A stretch of 64,000 bases of DNA from Kitasatospora terrestris (GTDB lineage Bacteria; Actinomycetota; Actinomycetes; Streptomycetales; Streptomycetaceae). This document shows positions 40,641-49,574 of the stretch, in pieces. The notes under the pieces are model-generated. The model was not told the DNA's origin. It made no database searches and was given only the letters and a program-made list of their open reading frames with translations. Both the position numbers and the translations under genes were made by a program. The stretch spans positions 8,308,001 through 8,372,000 of the forward strand of contig NZ_BAABIS010000001.1 of NCBI RefSeq assembly GCF_039542905.1, given 5' to 3'. How positions within the stretch are numbered: the stretch's first letter is position 1; the number at the start of each line of letters is the position of its first letter.

Positions 40641-41645
40641 ATGACCACCACCCTCCGGGGTCGCCACTACCTGCGCGAACTCGACTTCACCGCCGACGAG
40701 ATCCACTACCTGCTCGACCTCGCCGCCGAACTCAAGGCCGCCAAGCACGCCGGAACCGAAGCAGCGCACCTGACGGGCCGCCGCCTGGCCCTGATCTTCG
40801 AGAAGAACTCCACCCGCACCCGCTGTGCCTTCGAGGTGGCCGCCGCCGACCAGGGCGCCACCACCACCTACCTCGGCCCGGACAGCTCGCACATCGGCCA
40901 CAAGGAGTCCGTGGCCGACACCGCCCGGGTGCTGGGGCGGATGTACGACGGCATCGAGTACCGCGGCTTCGCCCAGGAGACCGTCACCGAACTCGCCGCC
41001 CACGCGGGGGTGCCGGTCTACAACGGCCTGACGGACGAGTGCCACCCCACCCAGAGCCTGTGCGACGTGTTCACGATGCGCGAGCACAGCGGCAAGCCGC
41101 TGGAGGAGATCTCCTTCTGCTACCTCGGCGACGCCCGCAACAACACCGCCCACTCCCTGATGGTGATGGGCAGCCTGCTCGGCATGGACGTGCGGATCGC
41201 CGCCCCCCGCGAGCTGTGGCCCGACCCGCTGCTGGTCTCCGAGTGCCTGCTGCTCGGCCAGGAGAGCGGAGCCCGGTTCACCCTCACCGACCAGGTCGAG
41301 GAGGCCGTGCGCGGAGCGGACTACCTCTACACCGACGTCTGGGTCTCGATGGGCGAGGACCACGACCGGTGGAAGGAGCGCATCGACCTGCTGCTCCCGT
41401 ACCAGATCAACGCCCGGACCGTGGCGGCCACCGGAAACCCGGACACCGCTTTCCTGCACTGCCTGCCGGCCCTGCACGACCGTCGCACCGACCTCGGCAC
41501 CGAGCTCGCCACCGAACACGGGTTGGAGGGCCTGGAGGTCACCGACGAGGTCTTCGAGTCCCCCGCCTCCCTGGTCTTCACCCAGGCCGAGAACCGCATG
41601 CACACCATCAAGGCGATCCTCGTCGCCACCCTCGGGAGGAACTGA
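40641..41645 (+). CDS. arcB: Ornithine carbamoyltransferase (catabolic)
   Basis: A 334-residue transferase that splits citrulline with phosphate to ornithine and carbamoyl phosphate in this pathway. The carbamoyl-phosphate motif NSTRTRCAFE, the His/Gln region HPTQSLCDVFTM and the ornithine-site motif FLHCLPALHD are complete. Its place between arcA and arcC marks it as the catabolic form. AAGGAG precedes the ATG. Confidence 0.95.
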   Translation: MTTTLRGRHYLRELDFTADEIHYLLDLAAELKAAKHAGTEAAHLTGRRLALIFEKNSTRTRCAFEVAAADQGATTTYLGPDSSHIGHKESVADTARVLGRMYDGIEYRGFAQETVTELAAHAGVPVYNGLTDECHPTQSLCDVFTMREHSGKPLEEISFCYLGDARNNTAHSLMVMGSLLGMDVRIAAPRELWPDPLLVSECLLLGQESGARFTLTDQVEEAVRGADYLYTDVWVSMGEDHDRWKERIDLLLPYQINARTVAATGNPDTAFLHCLPALHDRRTDLGTELATEHGLEGLEVTDEVFESPASLVFTQAENRMHTIKAILVATLGRN

Positions 41646-41647
41646 CC

Positions 41648-42643
41648 ATGCGCATCGTCGCCGCACTCGGCGGAAACGCCCTGCTCCAGCGGGGCGAACA
41701 CCCCGACGCCGCAGTCCAGCAGCACCGCGTCCACGACGCGGCCCGGTCGCTGGCAGAGCTCGTTCTCGCTGGGCACGAGTTGGTCGTCACCCACGGCAAC
41801 GGCCCGCAGGTCGGCCTGCTCGCCGCCGAGAGCGAGAGCGACCCGGACCTGACCGCCCCCTACCCGCTGGATGTCCTCGGTGCGCAGACCCAGGGCATGA
41901 TCGGCACCCTGCTCGCCCGGGAACTCGCCGGCCGCCTGCCAGGCCGCACCGTCACCGCCCTGGTCACCCACACCGAGGTGGACCCGCACGACCCCGCCTT
42001 CAAACACCCCGACAAGTTCATCGGCGGCCAACTCACCGACCACCGGGCCAGGACGATGGAGCTCGACCGCAGCTGGACAACCGCCCACGACGGCGACCAC
42101 CTGCGTCGCACGGTCCCCTCGCCCTTGCCGAAGGCGATCACCGAACTCCCCGCCATCCGAGCCCTGCTGGCGAGTGGCTCAGTGGTGATCGCCGCCGGAG
42201 GCGGCGGCATCCCCGTCACCCGCAACCCCGACACCGGCCAGGTGCGCGGCGTCGAGGCCGTGGTCGACAAGGACCGCACCGCCGCCCTGCTCGCCGAACA
42301 GCTCGATGCCGACGCACTGTTGATCCTCACCGACGTCACCCACGTGTTCACCCACTTCGGTGCCGCCCACCCCGGTCCGCTCACCACCGTCACCCCCGGC
42401 CGGCTGCACGAGCTGGACCTGCCCGCCGGTTCGATGCGCCCCAAGGCGGAAGCCGCCGCAGGCTTCGCCGAGCGGACCGGCCAGGTCGCCGTGATCGGCC
42501 CGCTGGACGACGCCCTCGGCGCGCTCCTGGGCACCACCGGCACCACCGTCCGCGCGCTGCCTGCACCGCTGGACCGGGGACCTTCGGCCATGCCGGCGGG
42601 ACCTTCGACTCACTGCCCGGCCGTACCGCACGCGACAGCCTGA
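41648..42643 (+). CDS. arcC: Carbamate kinase
   Basis: A 331-residue kinase making ATP from carbamoyl phosphate and ADP, the energy-yielding step of the pathway. Family motifs are ALGGNALLQRGE, VVTHGNGPQVGLL, VVDKDRTAALLAEQLDAD and GSMRPKAEAA. It starts 2 bases after the arcB stop. The last 20-25 residues (rich in Pro, Ser and Ala) extend beyond the normal family end and contain two GGGACCTTCG-type box sequences at DNA level, so the tail may result from promoter sequence for the next gene being read through. Confidence 0.94.
   Translation: MRIVAALGGNALLQRGEHPDAAVQQHRVHDAARSLAELVLAGHELVVTHGNGPQVGLLAAESESDPDLTAPYPLDVLGAQTQGMIGTLLARELAGRLPGRTVTALVTHTEVDPHDPAFKHPDKFIGGQLTDHRARTMELDRSWTTAHDGDHLRRTVPSPLPKAITELPAIRALLASGSVVIAAGGGGIPVTRNPDTGQVRGVEAVVDKDRTAALLAEQLDADALLILTDVTHVFTHFGAAHPGPLTTVTPGRLHELDLPAGSMRPKAEAAAGFAERTGQVAVIGPLDDALGALLGTTGTTVRALPAPLDRGPSAMPAGPSTHCPAVPHATA
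42577..42590. promoter_or_regulatory. OsdR/DosR-box-like motif (GGGACCTTCGGCCA)
   Basis: Inside the 3' end of arcC, 77-90 bases before the hibernation-factor start. A second partial copy (GGGACCTTCGACTC) follows at 42598-42611. Confidence 0.5.
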
Positions 42644-42666
42644 ACCCCACGAGGAAGGGAACTGCG

Positions 42667-43452
42667 ATGAACCGCCTGCAGACCGGGCCCGCCACCGACG
42701 TCCTGGTGGAGACCCGCGGAGAGGTCACCCTGGCCGCGCCCGACTACGCCCGGACGAAGATGCTCGCCGTACTGGAACGGCTGGACGAGCCGGTCCTCGC
42801 CGCCCGGGTGAAGCTCATCCAGGAGGCCAACCACGCGGTGGCCAAGCCCTCGCTCGCCCAAGCCGTCGTCGATCTGAACGGCAGGCCGGTGCGGGCCCAC
42901 GTGGCCGCAGCCACCATGCAGGAGGCCGTCGACCTGCTCCAGGACCGCCTGACCGCCCGGATCGCCCGTGTCCGCGGCCACCGGGACCACCCCCGCCGCC
43001 ACGCGACCGCACCGGTCGGCCCGCTGGGCGGCGCTCGGCACGAACACCGCCCGCAGCGCCACGCCCGCCATGCGCAGGAGCGGCGGATCGTGCGGCACAA
43101 GTCCTACAGCCTGGCGCAGCAGACGGCCTGGGAGGCGGTGCTCGAACTGGAGGCCATGGACTACGACTTCCACCTGTTCACCGACGCGGCGAGCGGCTGT
43201 GACAGCGTGGTCCACCGCGACCCGGCCGACGACGGCTACCGGCTGGCCACCGCGGGCCCGCAGGTCGACCCGGTGCCGGGGTTGCCGCTGAGCACGCTCG
43301 GCGCACCGCGGCTCACCGTCGACGACGCGGTCGCACGCCTGGACCTGAGCGGCCTGCCGTTCGTCTTCTTCACCGACGCCGCCACCAGCCGCGGCAACGT
43401 GCTGTACCACCGCTACGACGGTCACTACGGCCTCATCACTCCCGTGCTGTAG
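42667..43452 (+). CDS. hpf: Ribosome hibernation-promoting factor, dormancy type
   Basis: A 261-residue protein. The N-terminal 100 residues follow the S30AE/HPF fold (YARTKMLAVLERLDEPVLAARVKL, then AVVDLNGRPVRAHVAAATMQEAVDLLQDRL). After a His/Arg-rich linker come two C-terminal dimerisation modules (IVRHKSYSLAQQTAWEAVLE with DYDFHLFTDAASG, and LTVDDAVARLDLSGLPFVFF). Such long forms pair ribosomes into inactive 100S dimers. Hypoxia-induced relatives exist in mycobacterial DosR regulons. It follows arcC by 23 bases but probably has its own OsdR-box promoter inside arcC. Confidence 0.85.
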   Translation: MNRLQTGPATDVLVETRGEVTLAAPDYARTKMLAVLERLDEPVLAARVKLIQEANHAVAKPSLAQAVVDLNGRPVRAHVAAATMQEAVDLLQDRLTARIARVRGHRDHPRRHATAPVGPLGGARHEHRPQRHARHAQERRIVRHKSYSLAQQTAWEAVLELEAMDYDFHLFTDAASGCDSVVHRDPADDGYRLATAGPQVDPVPGLPLSTLGAPRLTVDDAVARLDLSGLPFVFFTDAATSRGNVLYHRYDGHYGLITPVL

Positions 43453-43500
43453 GGGCGCGGGCCGGCCTGGCGGCTGTAGGGGTTCGACCGGGCACGCAAG

Positions 43501-43541
43501 GCGGGAGCCGGGGACGGTGAGGGGCCGTCCCCGGCTCCCGC
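43501..43541. terminator. Strong terminator after hpf
   Basis: Perfect 17-bp stem GCGGGAGCCGGGGACGG / CCGTCCCCGGCTCCCGC with a 7-nt loop, 48 bases after the hpf stop. Confidence 0.85.
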
Positions 43542-43642
43542 CGTTGTGCTGTCCGGTCGCCCGTTGTGGCCTCGTTCCACGGAGCGCCACGTTGATCGTA
43601 CGGGGGCCCATGACGATGCCGGCCTGGCAGGATCGGCTCGTG

Positions 43643-43719
43643 ATGAAGAGCTCGGTGACTATGCGCGAACTTGTTGTCGCTGACTGCCACGCTGTTCACG
43701 CCTTCGCCGGCCTGCCTGA
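43643..43719 (+). pseudogene. GNAT acetyltransferase gene, 5' part, interrupted by the IS element
   Basis: The frame from ATG 43643 or 43661 reads MRELVVADCHAVHAFAGLPE, the first strand and helix of a GNAT acetyltransferase. It is cut at the IS left end. After the IS, with one copy of the TGA duplication removed, the frame continues as ACRYQAWG (44716 onwards), the next conserved part (DPEVCRYQPWGP in relatives), and then degenerates. The rest of the gene is gone. Confidence 0.6.
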
Positions 43720-44712
43720 GAAAGTGTTGGGTAATTGATCAACTGCTTGGCGTGATGCCCTGGCGGTGATCTTTGCGGCCACGGTGTCCGTGAAGATCAC
43801 CGCCATGTGTGTCTGTGCGTGCAAGCCTTCCTATTCCTCGTCGTTGACGGATGCCCAGTGGGCGGCGATCGAGCCGCTGCTGCCGGTGCGGGATCCGCGC
43901 AGGGCGGGTCGGCCGCTGAAGTTCCCGCGCCGGCTGGTCGTGGACACGGTGCTGTATGTGCTGGTCAGCGGTTGCGCCTGGCGGTTGGTGCCGCACGATC
44001 TGGCCCCGTGGGACGCGGCCTACCGGTGGTTCCGGGCCTGGACTGCGGACGGCACCTGGAACCGGGTCCACGACACGCTGCGCGAGCGGGTGCGGGTGGC
44101 GGACGGGCGGGATCCGCAGCCCTCGGCGGCGGTGCTGGACTCGCAGTCCGCCCGCAGCCACCAGGGCGGGCAGGCGGTCGGCTACGACGCGGGCAAGCGC
44201 GTGCGGGGCCGCAAGCGGCACCTGCTGGTGGACACCTGCGGACTGGTGCTGCGGGCGGTGGTGCACTCGGCCTCGGTGCAGGACCGGGCAGGCGCGAAGC
44301 TGGTCCTCGCCGGGATCCGGAGCTCGTTTCCGCAGGTCGGGCTGGTCTGGGTGGACGGCGGATACGTGAACGTGGTCGACGCGGGACTGGTCGGCTGGGC
44401 GGCCGAGCACGAAGGGCTGGAGATCGTTGCGGTGCCGCGCAACGCCGATGTGAAAGGGTTCCAGGTACTGCCCCGCAGGTGGGTGGTCGAGCGGACATTC
44501 TCCTGGCTGGGACGGTGCAGACGGTTGGCACGGGACTACGAGCGCAAGACCGCGCACGCCGAAGCGATGATCAAGGTCGCGATGATCCGGCTCATGGCCG
44601 CCCGCCTCGCCGGCGAGGAGATCGAACCGCACGGTCCCATCGAGACCGAAGCGGCCCGCCGCCTCGCCGACGACCTCAAGAACGAGTGATCATCCGATTA
44701 CCCAACACTTTC
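43720..44712 (+). mobile_element. IS5-family insertion sequence, 993 bp
   Basis: Terminal inverted repeats are perfect over 16 bp: GAAAGTGTTGGGTAAT at 43720-43735 and ATTACCCAACACTTTC at 44697-44712. The element is flanked by TGA on both sides (43717-43719 and 44713-44715), which fits the TNA target duplication of the IS1031 subgroup of IS5. It carries one transposase gene. Intact ends, intact target duplication and a full transposase suggest a recent insertion. Confidence 0.88.
43805..44689 (+). CDS. IS5-family DDE transposase
   Basis: About 294 residues. The N-terminal helix-turn-helix region is SLTDAQWAAIEPLLPVRDPR, followed by YVLVSGCAWRLVPHDL. The DDE residues lie in AVLDSQSARS (Asp), LVWVDGGYVN (Asp) and WVVERTFSWLGRCRRLARDYE (Glu). 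I use ATG 43805; GTG 43766 is in frame and would add 13 residues. No frameshift is apparent. Confidence 0.88.
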   Translation: MCVCACKPSYSSSLTDAQWAAIEPLLPVRDPRRAGRPLKFPRRLVVDTVLYVLVSGCAWRLVPHDLAPWDAAYRWFRAWTADGTWNRVHDTLRERVRVADGRDPQPSAAVLDSQSARSHQGGQAVGYDAGKRVRGRKRHLLVDTCGLVLRAVVHSASVQDRAGAKLVLAGIRSSFPQVGLVWVDGGYVNVVDAGLVGWAAEHEGLEIVAVPRNADVKGFQVLPRRWVVERTFSWLGRCRRLARDYERKTAHAEAMIKVAMIRLMAARLAGEEIEPHGPIETEAARRLADDLKNE

Positions 44713-44865
44713 TGAGGCGTGCCGCTACCAGGCGTGGGGGCTCAGGAGAACTCGCAGGATGTCGCACAGCACACTTGTCCGGAAGCGCAGCCCGTGGCTC
44801 GGCACGTGAAGAGGGCGGTGGACGCCGGGCGTGCCGGGGTCCACCGCCCTCGATGCGGCGGGTGG

Positions 44866-45180
44866 GTCAGGCGTGCGGGACGACGGCGACCGGGGCCGGC
44901 GCGTGATGGAGCACGGCGTGGGCGACCGGCCCGAGCCGCATGCCGGGGTGGTGGTGCGGGCGGCGTCGGCGGCCCACCACGACAAGGTCCGCGTCGGCGC
45001 AGGCGTCGACCAGCACGTCGACCGGCGCGCCGCCCCCGACAAGCCCGGCGCGGATCTCCAGACCGGGGTGGGTGTCCTCCACCGCTCGCCTGGCGTCGGA
45101 GAGCATGCGCGCGGTCAGGGCACGGACCTCGGCCGGCTGGCCGGCGCCCCCGCAGGCGGCCCGGAGGTCCCCTACCGGGC
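44866..45180 (-). pseudogene. Universal stress protein remnant (C-terminal half)
   Basis: The minus-strand frame reads RMLSDARRAVEDTHPGLEIR, ADADLVVVGRRRRPHHHPGM and LGPVAHAVLHHAPAPVAVVP, the last third of a tandem UspA protein. Codons upstream (VRALTAR) still fit the family, but the first domain is missing: the frame runs directly into the end of the oleate hydratase gene. An ATG at 45106 could express a 79-residue piece. Confidence 0.6.
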
Positions 45181-45200
45181 GTCCGCTCGACCCCCGGCGT

Positions 45201-46790
45201 TCAGGCGAAGGCGGTTCGCAGTGCGCGCAGGACCGTGGCGGGTTCGGTCAGGGCATGGTGGACCGGCGGGACGGGCAGGTCGAGGCCGAACAATTGGTAG
45301 ACGGCGTGCATGGCGCCGCGCACGGAGTATTCGACGGTGAAGACGACGTCCTCGGGGATCTCGACGTACTGGCCGAGGAGGGCGAAGTTGCGGGCGCCGT
45401 GCGGGATCACGCGCGGGCGGTCGTGCACGGTGCGCGGCGCGAACTGGCTGGTGATGTAGGGCATCATCACGGTGGTGACGGTCGTGGTGGCGAGGACGTC
45501 GTCGGTCAGGTCCTCGAAGCCGAGCTGACCCAGGAGTTCGGTGAGGATCTCCCGCCCGGTGCACTCGGCCATGGTCTTGCCGGTGTGCTCGCCGGGGACG
45601 TCGATGAACAGGCCGTAGCCCCACAGGGTGAAGACGTCGTCCGGCTGGCCGTCGAAGTGCGGTGGACGGGGGACGACGATCGACATCAGCCAGGGCGAGT
45701 CCTTGAACGTCATCAGTGCGCCCGTGCCCGGCGCGTTGCCGCTGAACTCCTCGATCCGCTTCAGCAACGCGGGGCTGCGCATGGTGAGGGTGAACGACTC
45801 CCAGGCCGCTTCGGGGATGCTGCCGTTGAACACGGCGGGCCGGCCGAAGTCGGGCGCCTTGCGCGCGAGGGTCTCCCAGAGCGTCCAGCTCCCGTCGCGC
45901 TTGTCGCGGATGACCTCGGGTGCGGTGTGGTCGTCTCCGTAGGCGGCGTCTGCGGTCATCGAGCCGAGCGTGATGAACGCCAGGTCCAGATCGGCGAGTT
46001 CGACCTCCTCGTGTCGCCCCTCGCGGTCGAGGTGCAGACGCCTGGCGCGGCGGATGCCCTGCTGCTCGACGAAGTCGACGTCGGTGACGGTGACGCCGTG
46101 CTCGAAGCGCACCCCGTGCTCCAGCAGCCAGGCGGTGAGCGGCCGGACGATGGAGTCGTACTGGTTGAGGCGGGTACGGCGCACACCGGCGAGGGTGTGG
46201 ATGCGCGGGAACTCCTGGAGGAAGCGCAGCAGGTAGCGCTTGAGCTCGATGGCGCTGTGCCAGTTCTGGAAGGCGAAGGTGGTTCGCCACATAGCCCAGA
46301 AGTTGGTGGAGAAGAAGTGCTCGGAGAAGAGCTCGTCGATCCGGCGTGCTCCGATCACCGACTCGGGCATGACCAGCAGCCGGGTCAGCTCGAGCCGGTC
46401 ATGGGCGTCGAGGCCGAGGCGGGCGGCGTCGACGATGTGGTGGTCGCGGTCGATCAGCCGGGCCCTGGCGTCGGTCGGCCACGCCACGTTGAAGTCGGTG
46501 ATCTCTTGGCGGACAGAGACCTCCGGGTCGTCCAGCGTGGGGATCGTCTCCAGCAGGTTCCACAGGCAGGTGTAGGCCTCGTCCTCCAGCATCCGCCCGC
46601 CGCGGGTCACGTAGGCCGCCTCCGGCGAGCCTTGGCCGTCGAGCGAGCCCCCCGCGAGCGGGAGCTGCTCCAGGATGTGGATGTTCTCGCCGGGGACCTC
46701 GCCGTCCCGGATCAGGAACGCCGCGGCGGCCAGGGCGGCGATCCCGCCGCCGACCATGTACGCCTTCGCCTGACGCCCACTGTTGATCAT
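45201..46790 (-). CDS. ohyA: Oleate hydratase (FAD-dependent)
   Basis: A 529-residue flavoprotein of the myosin-cross-reactive-antigen family that adds water to the cis-9 double bond of oleic acid, giving 10-hydroxystearate. Visible: the nucleotide motif AYMVGGGIAALAAAAFLIRD with the ribose-binding HILEQLPLAGGSLDG, active-site segment RGGRMLEDEAYTCLWNLLETIP, and the C-terminal FALLGQYVEIPEDVVFTVEYSVRGAM. Length is normal for bacterial enzymes. Its promoter side (46791-47100) is shared with phosphoketolase and contains OsdR-box-like dyads, placing it in the island. It may detoxify free unsaturated fatty acids. Confidence 0.9.
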   Translation of the reverse strand: MINSGRQAKAYMVGGGIAALAAAAFLIRDGEVPGENIHILEQLPLAGGSLDGQGSPEAAYVTRGGRMLEDEAYTCLWNLLETIPTLDDPEVSVRQEITDFNVAWPTDARARLIDRDHHIVDAARLGLDAHDRLELTRLLVMPESVIGARRIDELFSEHFFSTNFWAMWRTTFAFQNWHSAIELKRYLLRFLQEFPRIHTLAGVRRTRLNQYDSIVRPLTAWLLEHGVRFEHGVTVTDVDFVEQQGIRRARRLHLDREGRHEEVELADLDLAFITLGSMTADAAYGDDHTAPEVIRDKRDGSWTLWETLARKAPDFGRPAVFNGSIPEAAWESFTLTMRSPALLKRIEEFSGNAPGTGALMTFKDSPWLMSIVVPRPPHFDGQPDDVFTLWGYGLFIDVPGEHTGKTMAECTGREILTELLGQLGFEDLTDDVLATTTVTTVMMPYITSQFAPRTVHDRPRVIPHGARNFALLGQYVEIPEDVVFTVEYSVRGAMHAVYQLFGLDLPVPPVHHALTEPATVLRALRTAFA

Positions 46791-46878
46791 GTCGTGTTCC
46801 GTTCGTCCGCCGGGTCCGCCCCTGCGACGGTCGGCAGGGGGTGCCGCCAGCCTCCGGCACCGCCGGCGGCGGGCGCGC

Positions 46879-46894
46879 GGGGCCGACCGGCCCC
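46879..46894. promoter_or_regulatory. Palindrome GGGGCCGACCGGCCCC
   Basis: Perfect 6-bp arms GGGGCC/GGCCCC around GACC in the divergent region between oleate hydratase and phosphoketolase. It may be an OsdR-type site. A related GGCCCGTCGGGCCC lies near 46925-46937. Confidence 0.45.
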
Positions 46895-46900
46895 GCTCCC

Positions 46901-46914
46901 GGGTCGTTGGTCCT
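46901..46914. promoter_or_regulatory. OsdR/DosR-box-like motif (GGGTCGTTGGTCCT)
   Basis: In the 310-base divergent region 46791-47100, which holds no gene; 187-200 bases before the phosphoketolase start. Confidence 0.4.
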
Positions 46915-47100
46915 CGGCTTGCCGGCCCGTCGGGCCCTGCGGTGGTGCGTGCGAGGTTCGGCTGGGCCGCAGGTCCCTCTCCCAACTGCTGGGCCGTGAC
47001 CCGGTCGGCCCTGTGCCGGAGCGGGTGCGCGGCGTGACGATGGGTACGGCCCGCCGTCGGCGGCCAGCGAAGCCGACCGAGTCCCGAGGAGACCGCAACC

Positions 47101-49485
47101 ATGACCGTGACCGCCGCTTCAACGCCCGGAGAGCCGACCGAGGCCGAGCTGCGGGCGCTCGACGCCCACTGGCGTGCCGCCAACTACCTGGCGGCCGGTC
47201 AGATCTACCTGATGACCAACCCGCTGCTGCGCGAGCCGCTGCGACCCGAGCACATCAAGCCACGCCTGCTGGGCCACTGGGGGACCTCACCCGGCCTGAA
47301 CCTGGTCTACACCCACCTCAACCGGATGATCTCCGGGCGCGACCTGGACGCCATCTGCGTCTGGGGCCCGGGACACGGCGGCCCGGCGGTGCTGGCCGGC
47401 TCCTGGCTGGAGGGCAGCTACAGCGATACCTACCCGTCCGTCACCCGCGACGAGGAGGGCATGGCGCGGCTGTTCCGACAGTTCTCCTTCCCCGGCGGTG
47501 TCCCCAGCCATGTGGCACCCGAGACGCCCGGGTCGATCCATGAGGGCGGCGAGCTGGGCTACGCGCTGTCGCACGCCTACGGCGCCGCCTTCGACAACCC
47601 CGGGCTGCTGGTCGCCTGCGTGATCGGCGACGGCGAGGCGGAGACCGGGCCGCTGGCCGCCTCCTGGCACGGCAACAAGTTCCTCGACCCGGTGCACGAC
47701 GGCGCGGTGCTGCCGGTACTGCACCTGAACGGCTACAAGATCGCCAACCCCACGGTGCTCTCCCGCCTGCCCGAACAAGAGCTGGACCAGCTGTTGCGCG
47801 GATACGGCCACGACCCGCTGTACGTCACCGGCGACGACCCGATGGCCGTGCACCGCGCGATGGCCGCCGCCATGGACACGGCCCTGGACCGGATCGCCGC
47901 CATCCAGCGCGCCGCCCGTGAGGACGGAGCCATCGAGCGGCCGGACTGGCCGGTGATCGTGCTGCGCACCCCCAAGGGCTGGACCGGCCCGCACGAGGTC
48001 GACGGCGTGCCGGTGGAGGGGACCTGGCGCGCCCACCAGGTCCCGCTCGACCAGGTCCGCAGCAACCCCGCCCACCTCGCCCAGCTGGAGGAATGGCTGC
48101 GCTCCTACCGCCCCGAGGAGCTGTTCGACAAGCAGGGACGGCCCACCGCGCAGGTCCTCGAGTGTGTTCCCGAGGGCCGCCGTAGGCTCGGGGCGAACCC
48201 GCACGCCAACGGCGGTCTGCTGCTGCGCGAGCTGCCCCTGCCCGAGCTGGAGCGCTACGCCGTCCCGGTCGACAAGCCCGGCACCAGCCTGCACGAACCC
48301 ACCCGCGTCCTCGGCGACCTGCTCGAACAGGTGATGGCCGACACCGCCGAACGCCGCGACTTCCGGATCGTCGGGCCGGACGAGACCGCCTCCAACCGGC
48401 TCCAGGCCGCATACGGCGTCACCGGCAAGGCCTGGCAGGCCGCCGTCCTGCCGGTCGACGAGCACCTCGCCCGCGACGGCCGGGTGCTGGAGATCCTCTC
48501 CGAACACACCTGCCAGGGCTGGCTGGAGGGCTACCTGCTCACCGGCCGGCACGGCCTGTTCTCCTGCTACGAGGCCTTCGTCCACATCGTCGACTCGATG
48601 GTCAACCAGCACATCAAGTGGCTGCGCACCAGCCGCGCCCTGCCCTGGCGGGCACCGATCGCCTCACTCAACTACCTGCTCACCTCGCACGTCTGGCGCC
48701 AGGACCACAACGGCTTCTCGCACCAGGACCCCGGCTTCGTCGACCACGTCCTCAACAAGAGCCCCGAGGCCGTGCGCGTCTACTTCCCGCCGGACGCCAA
48801 CACCCTGCTCGCCACCGCCGAGCACGTGCTGCGCAGCCGCGACTACGTCAACGTCGTGGTCGCCGGGAAGCAGCCCTGCTTCGACTGGCTCACCCTGGAC
48901 CAGGCCCGCGCCCACTGCGCCCGCGGCGCGGGCATCTGGGACTGGGCCGGCACCGACGACGGCGCACGCGAGCCGGACGTGGTGCTCGCCTGCGCCGGTG
49001 ACGTGCCGACCCAGGAGGTGATCGCCGCTGCCGGGCTGCTGCGCCGTCACCTGCCCGAACTCGCGGTGCGGGTGGTCAACGTGGTCGACCTGGCCCGGCT
49101 GATGCCCGCCGAGGAACACCCGCACGGCATGCCCGACGCCGAGTTCGACGCCCTCTTCACCAGCGGCAAACCCGTCGTCTTCGCCTACCACGGCTACCCG
49201 TGGCTGATCCACCGGCTCGCCTACCGCCGCGCCGTCCACCCGCAGCTGCACGTGCGCGGCTACAAGGAGTCCGGCACCACCACCACGCCGTTCGACATGG
49301 TGGTCCGCAACGACCTCGACCGCTACCGCCTGGTGATGGACGTCATCGACCGGGTGCCCGGCCTCGCCGTGCGCGCCGCAGCCGTCCGCCAGCAGATGGC
49401 CGACCAGCGCAGCCGGCACCACGACTGGATCCGCGAACACGGCACCGACCTGCCCGAGATCGCCGACTGGCAGCCGGGCAGCTGA
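47101..49485 (+). CDS. xfp: Phosphoketolase (xylulose 5-phosphate/fructose 6-phosphate)
   Basis: A 794-residue thiamine-diphosphate enzyme that splits xylulose 5-phosphate or fructose 6-phosphate with phosphate into acetyl phosphate and a triose or tetrose phosphate. Motifs: GHWGTSPGLNLVYTHLNRMI near the start, PGHGGPAVLA, thiamine site GDGEAETGPLAASWHGNKFL, and QDHNGFSHQDPGF with VYFPPDANTLL in the second domain. Length matches the family. In this island it could supply acetyl phosphate for ATP or acetyl-CoA under low oxygen; no acetate kinase gene is in the window. Confidence 0.95.
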   Translation: MTVTAASTPGEPTEAELRALDAHWRAANYLAAGQIYLMTNPLLREPLRPEHIKPRLLGHWGTSPGLNLVYTHLNRMISGRDLDAICVWGPGHGGPAVLAGSWLEGSYSDTYPSVTRDEEGMARLFRQFSFPGGVPSHVAPETPGSIHEGGELGYALSHAYGAAFDNPGLLVACVIGDGEAETGPLAASWHGNKFLDPVHDGAVLPVLHLNGYKIANPTVLSRLPEQELDQLLRGYGHDPLYVTGDDPMAVHRAMAAAMDTALDRIAAIQRAAREDGAIERPDWPVIVLRTPKGWTGPHEVDGVPVEGTWRAHQVPLDQVRSNPAHLAQLEEWLRSYRPEELFDKQGRPTAQVLECVPEGRRRLGANPHANGGLLLRELPLPELERYAVPVDKPGTSLHEPTRVLGDLLEQVMADTAERRDFRIVGPDETASNRLQAAYGVTGKAWQAAVLPVDEHLARDGRVLEILSEHTCQGWLEGYLLTGRHGLFSCYEAFVHIVDSMVNQHIKWLRTSRALPWRAPIASLNYLLTSHVWRQDHNGFSHQDPGFVDHVLNKSPEAVRVYFPPDANTLLATAEHVLRSRDYVNVVVAGKQPCFDWLTLDQARAHCARGAGIWDWAGTDDGAREPDVVLACAGDVPTQEVIAAAGLLRRHLPELAVRVVNVVDLARLMPAEEHPHGMPDAEFDALFTSGKPVVFAYHGYPWLIHRLAYRRAVHPQLHVRGYKESGTTTTPFDMVVRNDLDRYRLVMDVIDRVPGLAVRAAAVRQQMADQRSRHHDWIREHGTDLPEIADWQPGS

Positions 49486-49574
49486 CCCGGGCCGGGCGGC
49501 TGACCAGGGCCGGGCGGCGCCCCACGGAAGGAAGACGAGCACCACGGACCTGACCGTCACCGTCGGCGGACCGG

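Noticed and set aside
45201..46790. Phytoene desaturase-like carotenoid enzyme
   Set aside because: RGGRMLEDEAYTCLWNLL and the overall length are those of oleate hydratase, and no carotenoid gene is nearby.
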